Origin: QFNR01 sp043842855
GTDB taxonomy: Bacteria; Pseudomonadota; Gammaproteobacteria; Burkholderiales; Neisseriaceae
Assembly (NCBI GenBank): GCA_043842855.1
Contig: JBBPJF010000001.1
Coordinates: 124,001 to 188,000 of the forward strand
Reading direction: 5' to 3'
DNA: 64,000 nucleotides
Both the position numbers and the translations under genes were made by a program. The notes under the pieces are model-generated. The model worked only from the letters and a program-made list of their open reading frames with translations. It was not told the DNA's origin and did no database searches. The first letter of the stretch is position 1. Every line of letters starts with the position of its first letter. Of the stretch, positions 35,109 to 44,644 are shown one piece after another.

Positions 35109-37388
35109 ATGCCAGACGTTAGTCAACTCAAGGTCACCAAGCGCAATGGTCGACTAGAACAATTGAATTTAGACAAAATTCACCGTGTGGTGACTTGGGC
35201 TGCAAAGGGGTTGAATAATGTTTCTGTTTCGCAAGTAGAACTGAAATCTCAAATTCAGTTCTACAACGGCATTCGCACCAAGGATATTCACGAAACTATT
35301 ATCAAAGCCGCTGCTGATCTTATTTCAGCTGACTTTCCTGATTATCAATACCTTTCCGCACGCTTGGCTATCTTTCATTTGAGAAAAATTGCATTTGGAC
35401 AATTTGAGCCTCCCTCTTTATGGGAACATGTGAACAACTTGGTGCAAGCAGGACGTTACGATAAACACTTGTTGGAGGATTACACTCAAGAAGAATTTGA
35501 GGCCCTGGAACACGTGATTAACCATGATAGAGATCTAAATTTTTCCTACACTGGAGTTAAGCAGTTAGAAGGCAAATACCTAGTACAAAATCGAGTTAGC
35601 AAACAAGTGTATGAAAGCCCCCAATTCCTCTATATGTTAGTGGCCATGTGCCTCTTTTCAAAATATCCTGTAAGCACTCGCTTAAGCTATGTAAAACGCT
35701 TCTATGATGCTGTTTCTACTTTTAAAATTTCCCTACCCACACCGATCATGGCCGGAGTACGTACTCCTTCTCGTCAATTTAGTTCCTGTGTGCTCATTGA
35801 ATGCGGGGATAGCCTTGACTCCATCAACGCTACCACGTCGGCTATTGTAAAATACGTTTCGCAAAGAGCGGGAATTGGCATTAATGCGGGTAGAATCAGG
35901 GCACTAGGTAGCGAAATACGTGGTGGTGAAGCCCATCACACTGGCTGCATCCCCTTCTTTAAGTTATTCCAAGCTGCCGTTAAATCTTGTTCCCAAGGCG
36001 GAGTCCGTGGTGGTGCTGCTACCCTTTACTATCCTCTTTGGCACCTAGAAATAGAGTCCCTTTTAGTCCTCAAAAATAATCGTGGGGTTGAAGAAAATAG
36101 AATAAGGCATCTAGATTATGCTGTACAAATCAATAAACTCCTCTACCAAAGACTTATCAAAAATCAGTCTATTACCCTCTTCTCACCTCATGAGGTACCT
36201 GGCCTTTATGAGGCTTTTTTCTCAGACCAAGAACTCTTTCAAATGCTTTATCAAAAATACGAACAAGACCCTGCTATTAGGAAAAAAAAGCTTTCTGCAG
36301 TTGAGCTATTTTCCTTGTTGATGCAAGAAAGGGCGGGCACGGGAAGAATCTATATTCAAAATGTAGATCACTGTAATACGCATAGTGCTTTTAATCCCAA
36401 ATTCGCACCGATTAGGCAATCTAATCTATGCTTAGAAATTACTCTCCCTACTCAAGCGCTAGATGATGTTAAAGATCCTAATGGAGAAGTTGCTCTTTGC
36501 ACGCTTTCAGCTATAAATCTTGGATCTTTAACTCATTTAGACGAACTGGAAGATACCTGCGAACTAGCTGTGCGAGCTCTAGATGCACTATTAGATTATC
36601 AAGATTATCCTCTACCTGCCGCAAAAAACTCTACCCTCAAACGCCGTTCTTTAGGCATAGGTGTAATCAACTATGCCTATTATCTTGCTAAGCATGGCTT
36701 AAAGTACTCAGACGGATCCGGCATCTCCCTAACTCATAGGACTTTTGAAGCCTTGCAGTATTATCTTTTAAAAGCCTCAGTAAAATTGGCTAAAGAGAGG
36801 GGGGCCTGCCCAGGATTTGATGAAACTACATATGCTCAAGGATTACTCTGCATAGATACCTATAAAAAATCTATTGATGACTTTTGCTCTGAACCCCTGC
36901 ATATGGACTGGGATGGATTGCGCCGAGAAATTGCCCAATATGGTCTAAGAAACTCCACAGTTTCTTCACTGATGCCTTCTGAAACTTCCAGCCAGGTTTC
37001 TAATGCAACTAATGGCATTGAACCGCCTCGTGGGTTAGTGTCTATTAAACAATCTAAAGATGGCATTTTAAGACAGGTGGTTCCAGAATATCATCACTTA
37101 AAAAATCAGTATGAACTACTATGGGATATGCCTAATAACGAGGGTTATTTACGACTAGTGGGTGTTATGCAAAAATTTATTGATCAATCTATTTCCGCTA
37201 ATACTAACTATGATCCCAATCGGTTTCCTGACGGAAAGGTACCTATGAATCGTTTGCTCAAAGACCTGCTAGAAGCCTATAAATTGGGACTGAAAACTCT
37301 TTACTATCACAATACCCGTGATGGAGCCAACAACGGTCAGGAGAATATTACAGTAGATGAATGTTCAAGTGGCGCTTGTAAGATCTAA
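35109..37388 (+). CDS. nrdA: Class Ia ribonucleoside-diphosphate reductase, alpha subunit
   Basis: NrdA reduces ribonucleotides to deoxyribonucleotides with the NrdB radical. From the ATG at 35109 it is 759 aa (E. coli 761); an upstream TTG at 35097 is in frame but less likely. The N-terminal ATP-cone starts at VTKRNG. Active-site segments include FSSCVLIECGDSLDSINAT, QSNLCLEI and VALCTLSAINLG, and the C-terminal redox pair is in CSSGACKI. By memory it is very close to the E. coli protein over most of its length, which is unusual for a betaproteobacterium. It is followed at 15 bases by nrdB and then yfaE. Confidence 0.97.
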   Translation: MPDVSQLKVTKRNGRLEQLNLDKIHRVVTWAAKGLNNVSVSQVELKSQIQFYNGIRTKDIHETIIKAAADLISADFPDYQYLSARLAIFHLRKIAFGQFEPPSLWEHVNNLVQAGRYDKHLLEDYTQEEFEALEHVINHDRDLNFSYTGVKQLEGKYLVQNRVSKQVYESPQFLYMLVAMCLFSKYPVSTRLSYVKRFYDAVSTFKISLPTPIMAGVRTPSRQFSSCVLIECGDSLDSINATTSAIVKYVSQRAGIGINAGRIRALGSEIRGGEAHHTGCIPFFKLFQAAVKSCSQGGVRGGAATLYYPLWHLEIESLLVLKNNRGVEENRIRHLDYAVQINKLLYQRLIKNQSITLFSPHEVPGLYEAFFSDQELFQMLYQKYEQDPAIRKKKLSAVELFSLLMQERAGTGRIYIQNVDHCNTHSAFNPKFAPIRQSNLCLEITLPTQALDDVKDPNGEVALCTLSAINLGSLTHLDELEDTCELAVRALDALLDYQDYPLPAAKNSTLKRRSLGIGVINYAYYLAKHGLKYSDGSGISLTHRTFEALQYYLLKASVKLAKERGACPGFDETTYAQGLLCIDTYKKSIDDFCSEPLHMDWDGLRREIAQYGLRNSTVSSLMPSETSSQVSNATNGIEPPRGLVSIKQSKDGILRQVVPEYHHLKNQYELLWDMPNNEGYLRLVGVMQKFIDQSISANTNYDPNRFPDGKVPMNRLLKDLLEAYKLGLKTLYYHNTRDGANNGQENITVDECSSGACKI

Positions 37389-37403
37389 CTTTATTGGAAC
37401 CTC

Positions 37404-38531
37404 ATGTATACTACGTTTAGCCAAATACAGAATGATCAACTCAGAGAGCCCATGTTTTTCGGTCATCCCGTGAATGTCTCTCGGTATGATCAACAAAAGT
37501 ACCTTATCTTTGAACAACTGATTGAAAAGCAACTTTCATTTTTCTGGAGACCAGAAGAGGTAGACATTTCACAAGATCGTATTGATTTTGAACGGTTACC
37601 TGAAAATGAAAAGCATATATTTTTAAGCAATTTGAAATATCAAACTCTACTAGATTCTATACAGGGTAGGAGTCCTAATGTTGCTTTCCTTCCAATTGTC
37701 TCTTTACCCGAATTAGAAACTTGGATAGAAACCTGGTCTTTTGTTGAAACCATCCACTCTCGCTCCTATACCCACATTATTAGAAACATTGTACATAATC
37801 CTGCATTGGTATTTGACGATATTGTCCAAAATCAGGAAATCCTTAAAAGAGCTAAAGATATTTCCTACTATTATGACGATCTAATTCATTGCTGTAGCTT
37901 GAGGGAACACTGTCAGGACGGAAACCTTCTACTAAAGAATACAATAAACCTTAGTTTGAAAGAACTAAAGAAAAAACTTTATCTTTGTTTGATGTGCGTT
38001 AATATTTTAGAAGCCATTCGTTTCTACGTGAGCTTTGCCTGCTCTTTTGCTTTTGCAGAAAGAAGGCTAATGGAAGGAAATGCCAAAATCATCCGTCTTA
38101 TCGCTCGTGATGAAGCACTTCATCTCACTGGGACGCAGCACATTATTAATCTTCTAAAAACAGGACAAGATGATCCTGAAATGGCCTCCATCGCTAAAAT
38201 TTGTGAACCAGAATGTGTTCGTCTTTTCCAAGTAGCAGCTCAACAAGAGAAAGACTGGGCTAGTTATCTATTTAAAGAAGGCTCTATGATTGGACTTAAT
38301 CGGGAAATTTTGTGTCAATATGTGGAATATATTACTAATATCCGTATGAAAAGCATTGGACTTACCTCTATATTTCCCCATGCAACGCAAAATCCGATTC
38401 CTTGGATTAATACCTGGCTGGTTTCAGATAATGTACAAGTAGCTCCTCAAGAAGTTGAGTTGAGTTCATATCTAACTGGCCAAATCGATTCTGAAGTAGA
38501 TACAGATGATTTAGAAGAGTTTGAGCTGTAG
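37404..38531 (+). CDS. nrdB: Class Ia ribonucleoside-diphosphate reductase, beta subunit
   Basis: NrdB holds the diiron-tyrosyl radical that starts catalysis in NrdA. The 375-aa length equals E. coli NrdB (376). Metal ligands are visible in FVETIHSRSYTHII and in IARDEALHLTGTQHI. The start VNVSRYDQQKYLIFEQLIEKQLSFFWRPEEVD and the end, with acidic residues, resemble enterobacterial NrdB. It lies between nrdA and the ferredoxin gene in one unit. Confidence 0.97.
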   Translation: MYTTFSQIQNDQLREPMFFGHPVNVSRYDQQKYLIFEQLIEKQLSFFWRPEEVDISQDRIDFERLPENEKHIFLSNLKYQTLLDSIQGRSPNVAFLPIVSLPELETWIETWSFVETIHSRSYTHIIRNIVHNPALVFDDIVQNQEILKRAKDISYYYDDLIHCCSLREHCQDGNLLLKNTINLSLKELKKKLYLCLMCVNILEAIRFYVSFACSFAFAERRLMEGNAKIIRLIARDEALHLTGTQHIINLLKTGQDDPEMASIAKICEPECVRLFQVAAQQEKDWASYLFKEGSMIGLNREILCQYVEYITNIRMKSIGLTSIFPHATQNPIPWINTWLVSDNVQVAPQEVELSSYLTGQIDSEVDTDDLEEFEL

Positions 38532-38533
38532 CT

Positions 38534-38830
38534 ATGTTAGTGACCACCCTCTCTGGTAGCTTTGAAATAAATGAGGGGGAGTCTTTGTTAGAATCCCTAG
38601 AAAAGCATGGATATACCGTAGAATACCAATGCAAAAATGGTTACTGCGGTGCCTGCAGACTTGGCCTAAAAAAAGGAAGAGTTGAATACAAAACTCCTCC
38701 GCTTGCTTTTATGCAGGAAAATGAGCTGTTGGCTTGTTGTTGTATTGTGAAGGAGGACCTCTGGATAGAGATTTCTTACCTAGAAAATCTCGATCAAGGC
38801 CTACAGGAAAATCTATTTGATGAAAATTAA
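38534..38830 (+). CDS. yfaE: 2Fe-2S ferredoxin YfaE, NrdB diferric cofactor maintenance
   Basis: This 98-aa ferredoxin has the plant-type cysteine pattern YQCKNGYCGACRLGL, with the distal Cys cluster in LLACCCIVKEDLW, as in E. coli YfaE (84 aa). YfaE supplies electrons that regenerate the diferric tyrosyl radical of NrdB. The start is 2 bases after the nrdB stop, so translation is coupled. The three-gene order nrdA-nrdB-yfaE is the enterobacterial one. Confidence 0.93.
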   Translation: MLVTTLSGSFEINEGESLLESLEKHGYTVEYQCKNGYCGACRLGLKKGRVEYKTPPLAFMQENELLACCCIVKEDLWIEISYLENLDQGLQENLFDEN

Positions 38831-38956
38831 AAAGCTTCCAGAATGGGTAAACTATAAGACTAGCAGTGAAAGAACTCTCTCCCTAACTTATACTTCCCTG
38901 CACAGGTAGAGGAAAGGAAGCTTCTCTCACTACTAGTTTGTAGCTGAAGATGATAT

Positions 38957-39787
38957 CTAAATCAATGTATACATACCATCGATAAGACATGAAGCCGCCC
39001 GAATATCTGGACTGTCTTGGCCTTGGTATTTTTTAGTACATGCTTTTTCAAGTGCCTCACGCTTTTTCTTTACCCAATCAGAACTGTAAATGTTGTCTTT
39101 ATTGAGTAATTTAGCTCTTTTGATAACTTCTGCTTGAATGCGATTTGCTTCTTCGTACATACAATTTGCGATTTTTGAAAAATCATCACCAGCTTTCTGA
39201 ATACATCTGTCATCAATGTTATCTTCTTCGTAAAAAGGATGTTTGAAAAAATCTTCATTTTTTTCTATTTGATCGGCTTCTGATAGGTTATCACTTTCCT
39301 TTTCAGCATTATTTTTTTCTATGTCAGTGGAATTGGTTGTGTTACCAACTTTTTTTTCAGCGTTTCCCATACTTCTACCTAATGCATACGTCCCATTAGT
39401 AAGACACACAGCTATCTGAAAATATCCACTTTGGCCTTGATCTTTGTATTTTTTAGTACATTTTCTGTCAATTACTTTCTCCTTTTTAGCTAACCAGCTG
39501 GAAGTATAAACCTTTTCTTTATTAAGTAATTTGGCTTTTTTGAGAATTTCCTTTTCAATTTTAGGCATTCGGTCGTATGTACAAATTCCCATTCCGATCC
39601 AATCTCCATCAGATTTGTCAACACATTTGTTCTCAATGTCATCTGCTTCGTAATAAGGATTTTTGAAATAATCTTGATTTTTTTCTATGTGAATGGGTTT
39701 GGTTAGGTTGTTAATTTTTTCAGTATTTCCTAAATTGCCACAAGCAAAAAGCACTAAAAAGCTTAAGATATATGTATGTTTTTTCAT
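38957..39787 (-). CDS. Cysteine-rich two-domain lipoprotein, copy A
   Basis: This 276-aa envelope lipoprotein has a signal peptide with an LFAC lipobox (lipidated Cys16). Two related domains of about 105 residues follow (about 32-140 and 172-276). Each starts IEKN(Q/E)D(Y/F)FK, contains four cysteines (NKC...ICTYD...KCTKKY...AVCL; DRCIQK...NCMYEE...ACTKKY...SCL) and is rich in Lys. The Cys spacing loosely recalls LprI/DUF1311 lysozyme-inhibitor-like domains, but this is uncertain. An AGAAGG site precedes the ATG. It is a near-duplicate of the next gene and lacks that copy's last residues (ends YTLI). Confidence 0.75.
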   Translation of the reverse strand: MKKHTYILSFLVLFACGNLGNTEKINNLTKPIHIEKNQDYFKNPYYEADDIENKCVDKSDGDWIGMGICTYDRMPKIEKEILKKAKLLNKEKVYTSSWLAKKEKVIDRKCTKKYKDQGQSGYFQIAVCLTNGTYALGRSMGNAEKKVGNTTNSTDIEKNNAEKESDNLSEADQIEKNEDFFKHPFYEEDNIDDRCIQKAGDDFSKIANCMYEEANRIQAEVIKRAKLLNKDNIYSSDWVKKKREALEKACTKKYQGQDSPDIRAASCLIDGMYTLI

Positions 39788-39907
39788 TTTATCCTTCTGA
39801 ATTTAATTTAAGTAAAGCTAGATGATAGACAGATGGTTGCTGAGGCTAATGCAATTTAGCGCAATTAGACCTTAATTTCCATTAACCTCTTCGGTTACCT
39901 GTAGGTG

Positions 39908-40750
39908 TTATTTAATACTTTTACCTAATGTATACATACCCCTGATAAGACATGCAGCAGTCCGAATATCTGCACTGTCTTGGCCTTTGTATTCTTTAGT
40001 ACATTCTTTTTTAAGAGCCTCGCGCTTTTTATTTACCCAATCAGAACTGTAAATGTTGTCTTTATTGAGTAATTTAGCTCTTTTGATAACTTTTGCTTGA
40101 ATGCGATTTGCTTCTTCATACATACAATTTGCGATTTTTGAAAAATCATCACCAGCTTTGTGAATACATCTGTCATCAATGTTATCTTCTTGGTACTCAG
40201 AATATTTGAAAAAATCTTCATTTTTTTCTATTTGATCGGCTTCTGATAGGTTATCACTTTCATTTTCAGCGTTATTTTTTTCTATATCAGTGGAATTGGT
40301 CGTGTTACCAACTTTTTTTTCAGCGTTTCCTATACTTTTACCTAATGCATACATGCCATCCCTAATACATGTAACAACCTCCATATCTCCAAGTTGGCTT
40401 TGATTTTGGTATTTTTTAGTACATTTTTTGTTAATTACTTTCTCCTTTTTAGCTAACCAGCTGGAAGTATAAACATTTGCTTTATTAAGTAATTTGGCTT
40501 TTTTGAGAATTTCCTTTTCAATTTTAGGTATTTGGTCGTATGTACAATTTCTCATTTCGACAAAATCACCACCAGCTTTGTCAAAACATTTGTTATCAAT
40601 GTCATCTGCTTCGTAAAAAGGATTTTTGAAATAATCTTGATTTTTTTCTATGTGAATGGGTTTGGTTAGGTTGTTAATTTTTTCAGTATTTCCTAAATCA
40701 CCACAAGCAAAAAGCACTAAAAAACTTAAGATATATAGATGTTTTTTCAT
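39908..40750 (-). CDS. Cysteine-rich two-domain lipoprotein, copy B
   Basis: This 280-aa paralog of the preceding lipoprotein is about 963 bases away, nearly identical in the signal peptide and linker (GNAEKKVGNTTNSTDIEKNN). It has the same two-domain, eight-cysteine plan and ends YTLGKSIK. The upstream stretch (TTTATCCTTCTGAATTTAAT on the plus strand) is also shared with copy A, so the duplication included the control region. The genes are AT-richer than their neighbours. Function is unknown; a periplasmic inhibitor or surface factor is possible. Confidence 0.75.
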   Translation of the reverse strand: MKKHLYILSFLVLFACGDLGNTEKINNLTKPIHIEKNQDYFKNPFYEADDIDNKCFDKAGGDFVEMRNCTYDQIPKIEKEILKKAKLLNKANVYTSSWLAKKEKVINKKCTKKYQNQSQLGDMEVVTCIRDGMYALGKSIGNAEKKVGNTTNSTDIEKNNAENESDNLSEADQIEKNEDFFKYSEYQEDNIDDRCIHKAGDDFSKIANCMYEEANRIQAKVIKRAKLLNKDNIYSSDWVNKKREALKKECTKEYKGQDSADIRTAACLIRGMYTLGKSIK

Positions 40751-40899
40751 TTTATCCTTCTGAATTTAATTTAAGTAAAGCTAAGGGAAGCTTTTTCTTT
40801 ATTGAGAATTTTTTCTTATACTTCCTCTAACTTTTGGTTGAGAGTTTTTAGAATTTCCGTCTACAATTTTGAATTTATATGATGATATGCCGTTGATGT

Positions 40900-41357
40900 T
40901 TAAGCATTACTCATCTTCGACACAGCTTTTCCCTTCAAAGCATCCTGGATGATATTAGCATTGGCTCCATACTAAAGGAACGTACGCAGATTTTATCTTC
41001 GATCGCAGGCCCGTCTCTACCATTTTTAATCAATTGATTTATCTAGCACAGATAATGGGTTCTCTCGATGAAATCCTATTCATTCTGGCAAACCCTTTCG
41101 CATCTCTCCTGGCAATTGCTGGCATTTATTATGAAAACCTGCGTAGCGGGTTTTAGTCCTTTAAATTCATCTCACACTTTAGCCTTCAGCCATTCATTCC
41201 TTGCACTTAGCTTGGCAGTAATCCGGTGTTTACCATAGGACCAATCTCCTGTATCTCTAGCAGCAGCTTTAAGTACTACTTATTACTGCAATCCCTTATT
41301 ACTGACTCAACTTGTGCTGAAGTCTGTCTTATTCCCATCCTCCATGAGGGCTCTCAT
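40900..41357 (-). pseudogene. Possible decayed ankyrin-repeat gene
   Basis: No long frame survives, but minus-strand fragments in several frames look like ankyrin repeats. They are MRALMEDGNKTDFSTS (start near 41357), QLIKNGRDGPAIEDKI, and YGANANIIQDALKGKAVSK ending at the TAA at 40900-40902. The phrases LIKNG...IEDK and YGANANI fit the repeat consensus (LLxxGADxNxxDxxG). Stops and frame changes interrupt it. The identification is tentative; ankyrin proteins are common effectors of host-associated bacteria. Confidence 0.38.
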
Positions 41358-41452
41358 TATACTGATCTCTCTGATAAATAGAAGGCTTTATGCTTACTAG
41401 AATCAGTTGAAGAAGTCCGGTGAATTCTATCTAGATGGCCATTTGATTAACT

Positions 41453-41489
41453 AGAAAAAAACCATCTACTCCCAAAGGCAGTAGATGGT
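41453..41489 (-). terminator. Rho-independent terminator of the coiled-coil lipoprotein gene
   Basis: A perfect 10-bp stem (ACCATCTACT at 41461-41470 with AGTAGATGGT at 41480-41489) is followed, on the minus strand, by a run of T (41454-41460 are A on the plus strand). It lies about 100 bases after the lipoprotein gene stop. Confidence 0.85.
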
Positions 41490-41587
41490 CAAATGAACTA
41501 TAAACAGCTTCCAATTTTCAATTGGAATAAATTCTTCAGAGGCTAGGAAGTTTCTATCGTGCTTTTACTAGCCAACTCCAACTAAAC

Positions 41588-42556
41588 TTAATGACTCAAT
41601 CTCAGCAAAAGCTTACTAAGCTGTTCATCGACTAAAGTATTTGCTTGTGACAATTCCTTCAAAAGAGCTAAGTTAGCAGGTGACAATTGACGTGCTTTGC
41701 CTTGCTCTTGCTGAAATTCTGGTGCTTTTTTTGCAACCTCCAACTGTTTTTGTAGAACAGTAATATTTTGATCCCGATAAGCCTTCACCTCAGGATCAGC
41801 AATTTTTAGACTTTGTAAATTGCTAAGTGTCTGCGCCATCAATTTCAGGTGTTCTTCCATCAACCTCTTCTGCAGTTGCTCCCTGGTCTTAATGCTTCCA
41901 TCACTTTTCAATTTTTCAGTAACCTCTTTGCCAGATTTTAGCGGAAAATTAAGAGAGGTTGCGACCTGATAGAACTCTTTAAGCGCAGGATTCTGAACAG
42001 TCGCTGAAAATTTATCCTCGATAGCCAGTTTTTTATTCAAGCCTTCTTCTTCTAATTTCAGAAGCTGCGTCACCAGCTCTCCATACTTTTTAGTTTCATT
42101 ATCCCCGAGTTTTTTCTTACCAAAATCAGAGAGTTTGTTCAGCCTTTCCCCTTCCACCGCCAATTGCTGTTGCAGGGAAAAAGTTTGTTTTTGAGAATCA
42201 ACATAAGCTCTAATGTCTTTGTCAGTTATTGCTAAAGATTGATAGTAAGTTGCTAACTCTTGCTGAATTTCATTCAACTTTGCCGCTGCCTTTTGAACTG
42301 TTTCAGCTCGTGCTGGAGCATTAGCAACTTGAGTAGACCGCAGCTGTTCCATATAATCCGAGAGCTTCTTTTGCTCTTCTAACTGCTTAGCTTGAATTTG
42401 CAAAAAGAGCTTGGCTTGGCCTTCTGCTGACTTAACTTGTTCTTGCTGCTGACCCGCAGTTCCCTGCCCCGCAGTGGCTGGCCCACTATTACCTGAACAA
42501 GCACTTAAGCCAATCATCAACCCTAGAAGAGGCCAATAACATCTTTTAAATTCCAT
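41588..42556 (-). CDS. Coiled-coil lipoprotein
   Basis: This 322-aa predicted lipoprotein has the signal sequence MEFKRCYWPLLGLMIGLSAC with a LSAC lipobox, a short Gly/Gln linker (GTAGQQQEQ), and then almost wholly helical, Lys/Glu/Gln/Leu-rich sequence to the end. Heptad-like spacing is evident in QAKQLEEQKKLSDYMEQL and QLLKLEEEGLNKKLAIED. There are no enzymatic motifs. It is monocistronic, with its own terminator, and divergent from the exported protein at 42793. I recognise no family; a structural periplasmic role is a guess. Confidence 0.75.
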   Translation of the reverse strand: MEFKRCYWPLLGLMIGLSACSGNSGPATAGQGTAGQQQEQVKSAEGQAKLFLQIQAKQLEEQKKLSDYMEQLRSTQVANAPARAETVQKAAAKLNEIQQELATYYQSLAITDKDIRAYVDSQKQTFSLQQQLAVEGERLNKLSDFGKKKLGDNETKKYGELVTQLLKLEEEGLNKKLAIEDKFSATVQNPALKEFYQVATSLNFPLKSGKEVTEKLKSDGSIKTREQLQKRLMEEHLKLMAQTLSNLQSLKIADPEVKAYRDQNITVLQKQLEVAKKAPEFQQEQGKARQLSPANLALLKELSQANTLVDEQLSKLLLRLSH

Positions 42557-42792
42557 TTACAGACTCCCTTGATAGCTAAGAATTTACAGGATAATAACCT
42601 AGCCGTCCAAAACACTCGTTTTTGAACTAAAAAACTGGCATCCAAGTGCTTCTCACTATAACAGAAACCTATCAATTTCTCTAACAGTTTTATACAATGA
42701 TGCCAATTATTCTAGTCATTGGAATGGAGATGGGTTTCTTTAGTTAAAGAAGCTTCAAATAGCTACCAAAAAGGGTGGGGAGGTGAAATGGA

Positions 42793-43371
42793 ATGAATAA
42801 CAAGAAACTGAATTTCATGCTGTCCTATTTGGCTACTTTGCTGGTCAGTACTGCTCCCTTTGCCAAAGATTTAGCCCACAGTCCAGAAGACACTGTTAAT
42901 TCTCTGCTTCATTTATTGATTAAACAGATGGACTTTGATCGGTTATTAGCTTTAGGAGACTTTCCTAGAGGATATTCTCGTAGTAGCTTGGATTTTCAAC
43001 TCCTCGAAATGAGAAAACTTATACCTCAAGAGGGCTCTCTGTTTGCTGCTGGTCAACCTTGCACCTTATTACAACAGCATCTACGCCAACATCCAAATGG
43101 AAACTATCCTTTCTACCACCTGGAACGATCCTCCTGCGTTAAGCAAATGAACCAACTGGGAACAAAAAGTATTGCGCAAGCGTACGGACTTGAAAAGGGC
43201 TTGTATTTAACACGGATTAGTTACAATCCTTCCCACTGTAGAGCAATCCTGACCTATCGTACTCACTCAGACCACCGCGCTCTACAATTTCCTCTTGTTC
43301 GCAGAAAAAAAAGTTGGTATCTAGAAGAGCTTAGCTATGCCACCCTGGTTAATATACTAGGCTATCGTTGA
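42793..43371 (+). CDS. Hypothetical exported protein
   Basis: This 192-aa protein has a likely Sec signal peptide (basic MNNKKLN, hydrophobic FMLSYLATLLVSTAPFA, cleavage near residue 24). The mature part starts with SPEDTVNSLLHLLIKQMDF, a helix seen in NTF2-like or DUF4864-type exported proteins, and ends in a basic region (RRKKSWYLEELSYATL). There are three cysteines (PCTLL, SSCVK, HCRAI). GGGAGGTG lies 8 bases before the ATG. I do not recognise the family. Confidence 0.7.
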   Translation: MNNKKLNFMLSYLATLLVSTAPFAKDLAHSPEDTVNSLLHLLIKQMDFDRLLALGDFPRGYSRSSLDFQLLEMRKLIPQEGSLFAAGQPCTLLQQHLRQHPNGNYPFYHLERSSCVKQMNQLGTKSIAQAYGLEKGLYLTRISYNPSHCRAILTYRTHSDHRALQFPLVRRKKSWYLEELSYATLVNILGYR

Positions 43372-43564
43372 TATGTAATATCGAAAAATAACAGCCATTC
43401 ATACTACACCACCGCGAATACTAATTATCTAATTTCTTTTAAAAGGATTATTTTTGCGCGCAAACGCTAGGGAATTTATTTGATTAGTACAAAAATCACC
43501 TAAAGCAAACTAGGCTGTCCCCTTCAAGCAAATATCACGACTTCCGTTTATTTATTGAAGCTAA

Positions 43565-44593
43565 TTATTTTTTACTAGGCCTTCCTAAATGCTCGTAAGC
43601 CCTTTCAGTGACTATCCTACCTCTCGGCGTCCTTTGCAAAAAGCCTTGCTGAATAAGATAGGGTTCCAGCACATCTTCAATAGTATCAGTTGGTTCACCT
43701 ATTGCTGCAGATAAGGTAGAAACTCCTACTGGTCCTCCAGAAAAATGATCAATCAGTGCCAAGAGAAATTTTCTGTCTACTAGATCTAACCCTTGAGTAT
43801 CTATCTCTAACATGTCTAGGGCCGACTTTACTACCTCCACACTAATCTCACTTCTAGTTTTTACCTGTGCGTAGTCACGTACTCTACGCAAAACACGATT
43901 GGCAATTCTTGGTGTTCCTCTTGCCCGCCTGGCTATTTCCAGAGCACTATCTTCATCCAAACTCATCCCCAGCAACCTTGCAGAACGTTTAAGAATTAAG
44001 GCTAAATCTTCCACCTTGTAAAATTCTAAACGAATGACTATACCGAACCGATCTCGCAGTGGGTTAGTCAACATGCCCGCCCGTGTAGTGGCACCGATTA
44101 AGGTAAAGGGGGGTAAATCTATTTTCACGGAAGATGCACCGGGCCCTTCTCCTATCATAATATCTAACTGATAGTTCTCAAGTGCGGGATATAATACCTC
44201 CTCAATAGTAGGATTCAGACGATGTATTTCATCAATAAACAAAACATCAAAAGGTTCCAAACTGGTTAAAATCGCTGCTAAATCCCCTGCTTTCTCAAGT
44301 ACTGGACCTGAAGTCTGTTTTAAATTACCTTCTAACTCATTCGCAATAATACAAGCTAAAGTCGTCTTCCCAAGACCAGGACATCCAAATAAAAGCGTGT
44401 GATCCAGAGCCTCTCGTCTATTGCGTGCAGCCTGGATAAAGATACCTAATTGTTCCTTCGCCTTATTTTGACCTAAATAGTCCTTTAAGCGTTTCGGCCT
44501 TAAAGCATGCTCTACAAGCTCTTCCCGGCTAGACAAGATCCGGCTAGAAGTGACGTGCTCTTGCTCTATTCGAAGATCATCAGTGGTAATCAT
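43565..44593 (-). CDS. ruvB: Holliday junction branch-migration helicase RuvB
   Basis: RuvB is the AAA+ motor that drives branch migration with RuvA. The 342-aa length matches the family (E. coli 336). The conserved N-terminus is RPKRLKDYLGQNKAKEQL. It has Walker A GCPGLGKTTL, Walker B LFIDEIHRLNP, sensor GATTRAGMLTNPLRDRFG, and the C-terminal winged helix ending YLIQQGFLQRTPRGRI. RuvA and RuvC, often adjacent, are not in the window. It is the last gene of the leftward block beginning at gpmI. Confidence 0.97.
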   Translation of the reverse strand: MITTDDLRIEQEHVTSSRILSSREELVEHALRPKRLKDYLGQNKAKEQLGIFIQAARNRREALDHTLLFGCPGLGKTTLACIIANELEGNLKQTSGPVLEKAGDLAAILTSLEPFDVLFIDEIHRLNPTIEEVLYPALENYQLDIMIGEGPGASSVKIDLPPFTLIGATTRAGMLTNPLRDRFGIVIRLEFYKVEDLALILKRSARLLGMSLDEDSALEIARRARGTPRIANRVLRRVRDYAQVKTRSEISVEVVKSALDMLEIDTQGLDLVDRKFLLALIDHFSGGPVGVSTLSAAIGEPTDTIEDVLEPYLIQQGFLQRTPRGRIVTERAYEHLGRPSKK

Positions 44594-44644
44594 ACAAATG
44601 GGTCCTATCTCTACAACGCAATGTGCACTGGTGCGCCTTACAAC

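Larger units (their letters stand above)
38957..40780 (-). repeat. Tandem gene duplication (about 0.96-kb units)
   Basis: The two lipoprotein genes and at least 30 bases of their upstream regions are direct repeats, offset by 963 bases at the start codons. Each gene also contains an internal domain duplication, so the locus shows two rounds of duplication. Confidence 0.8.
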
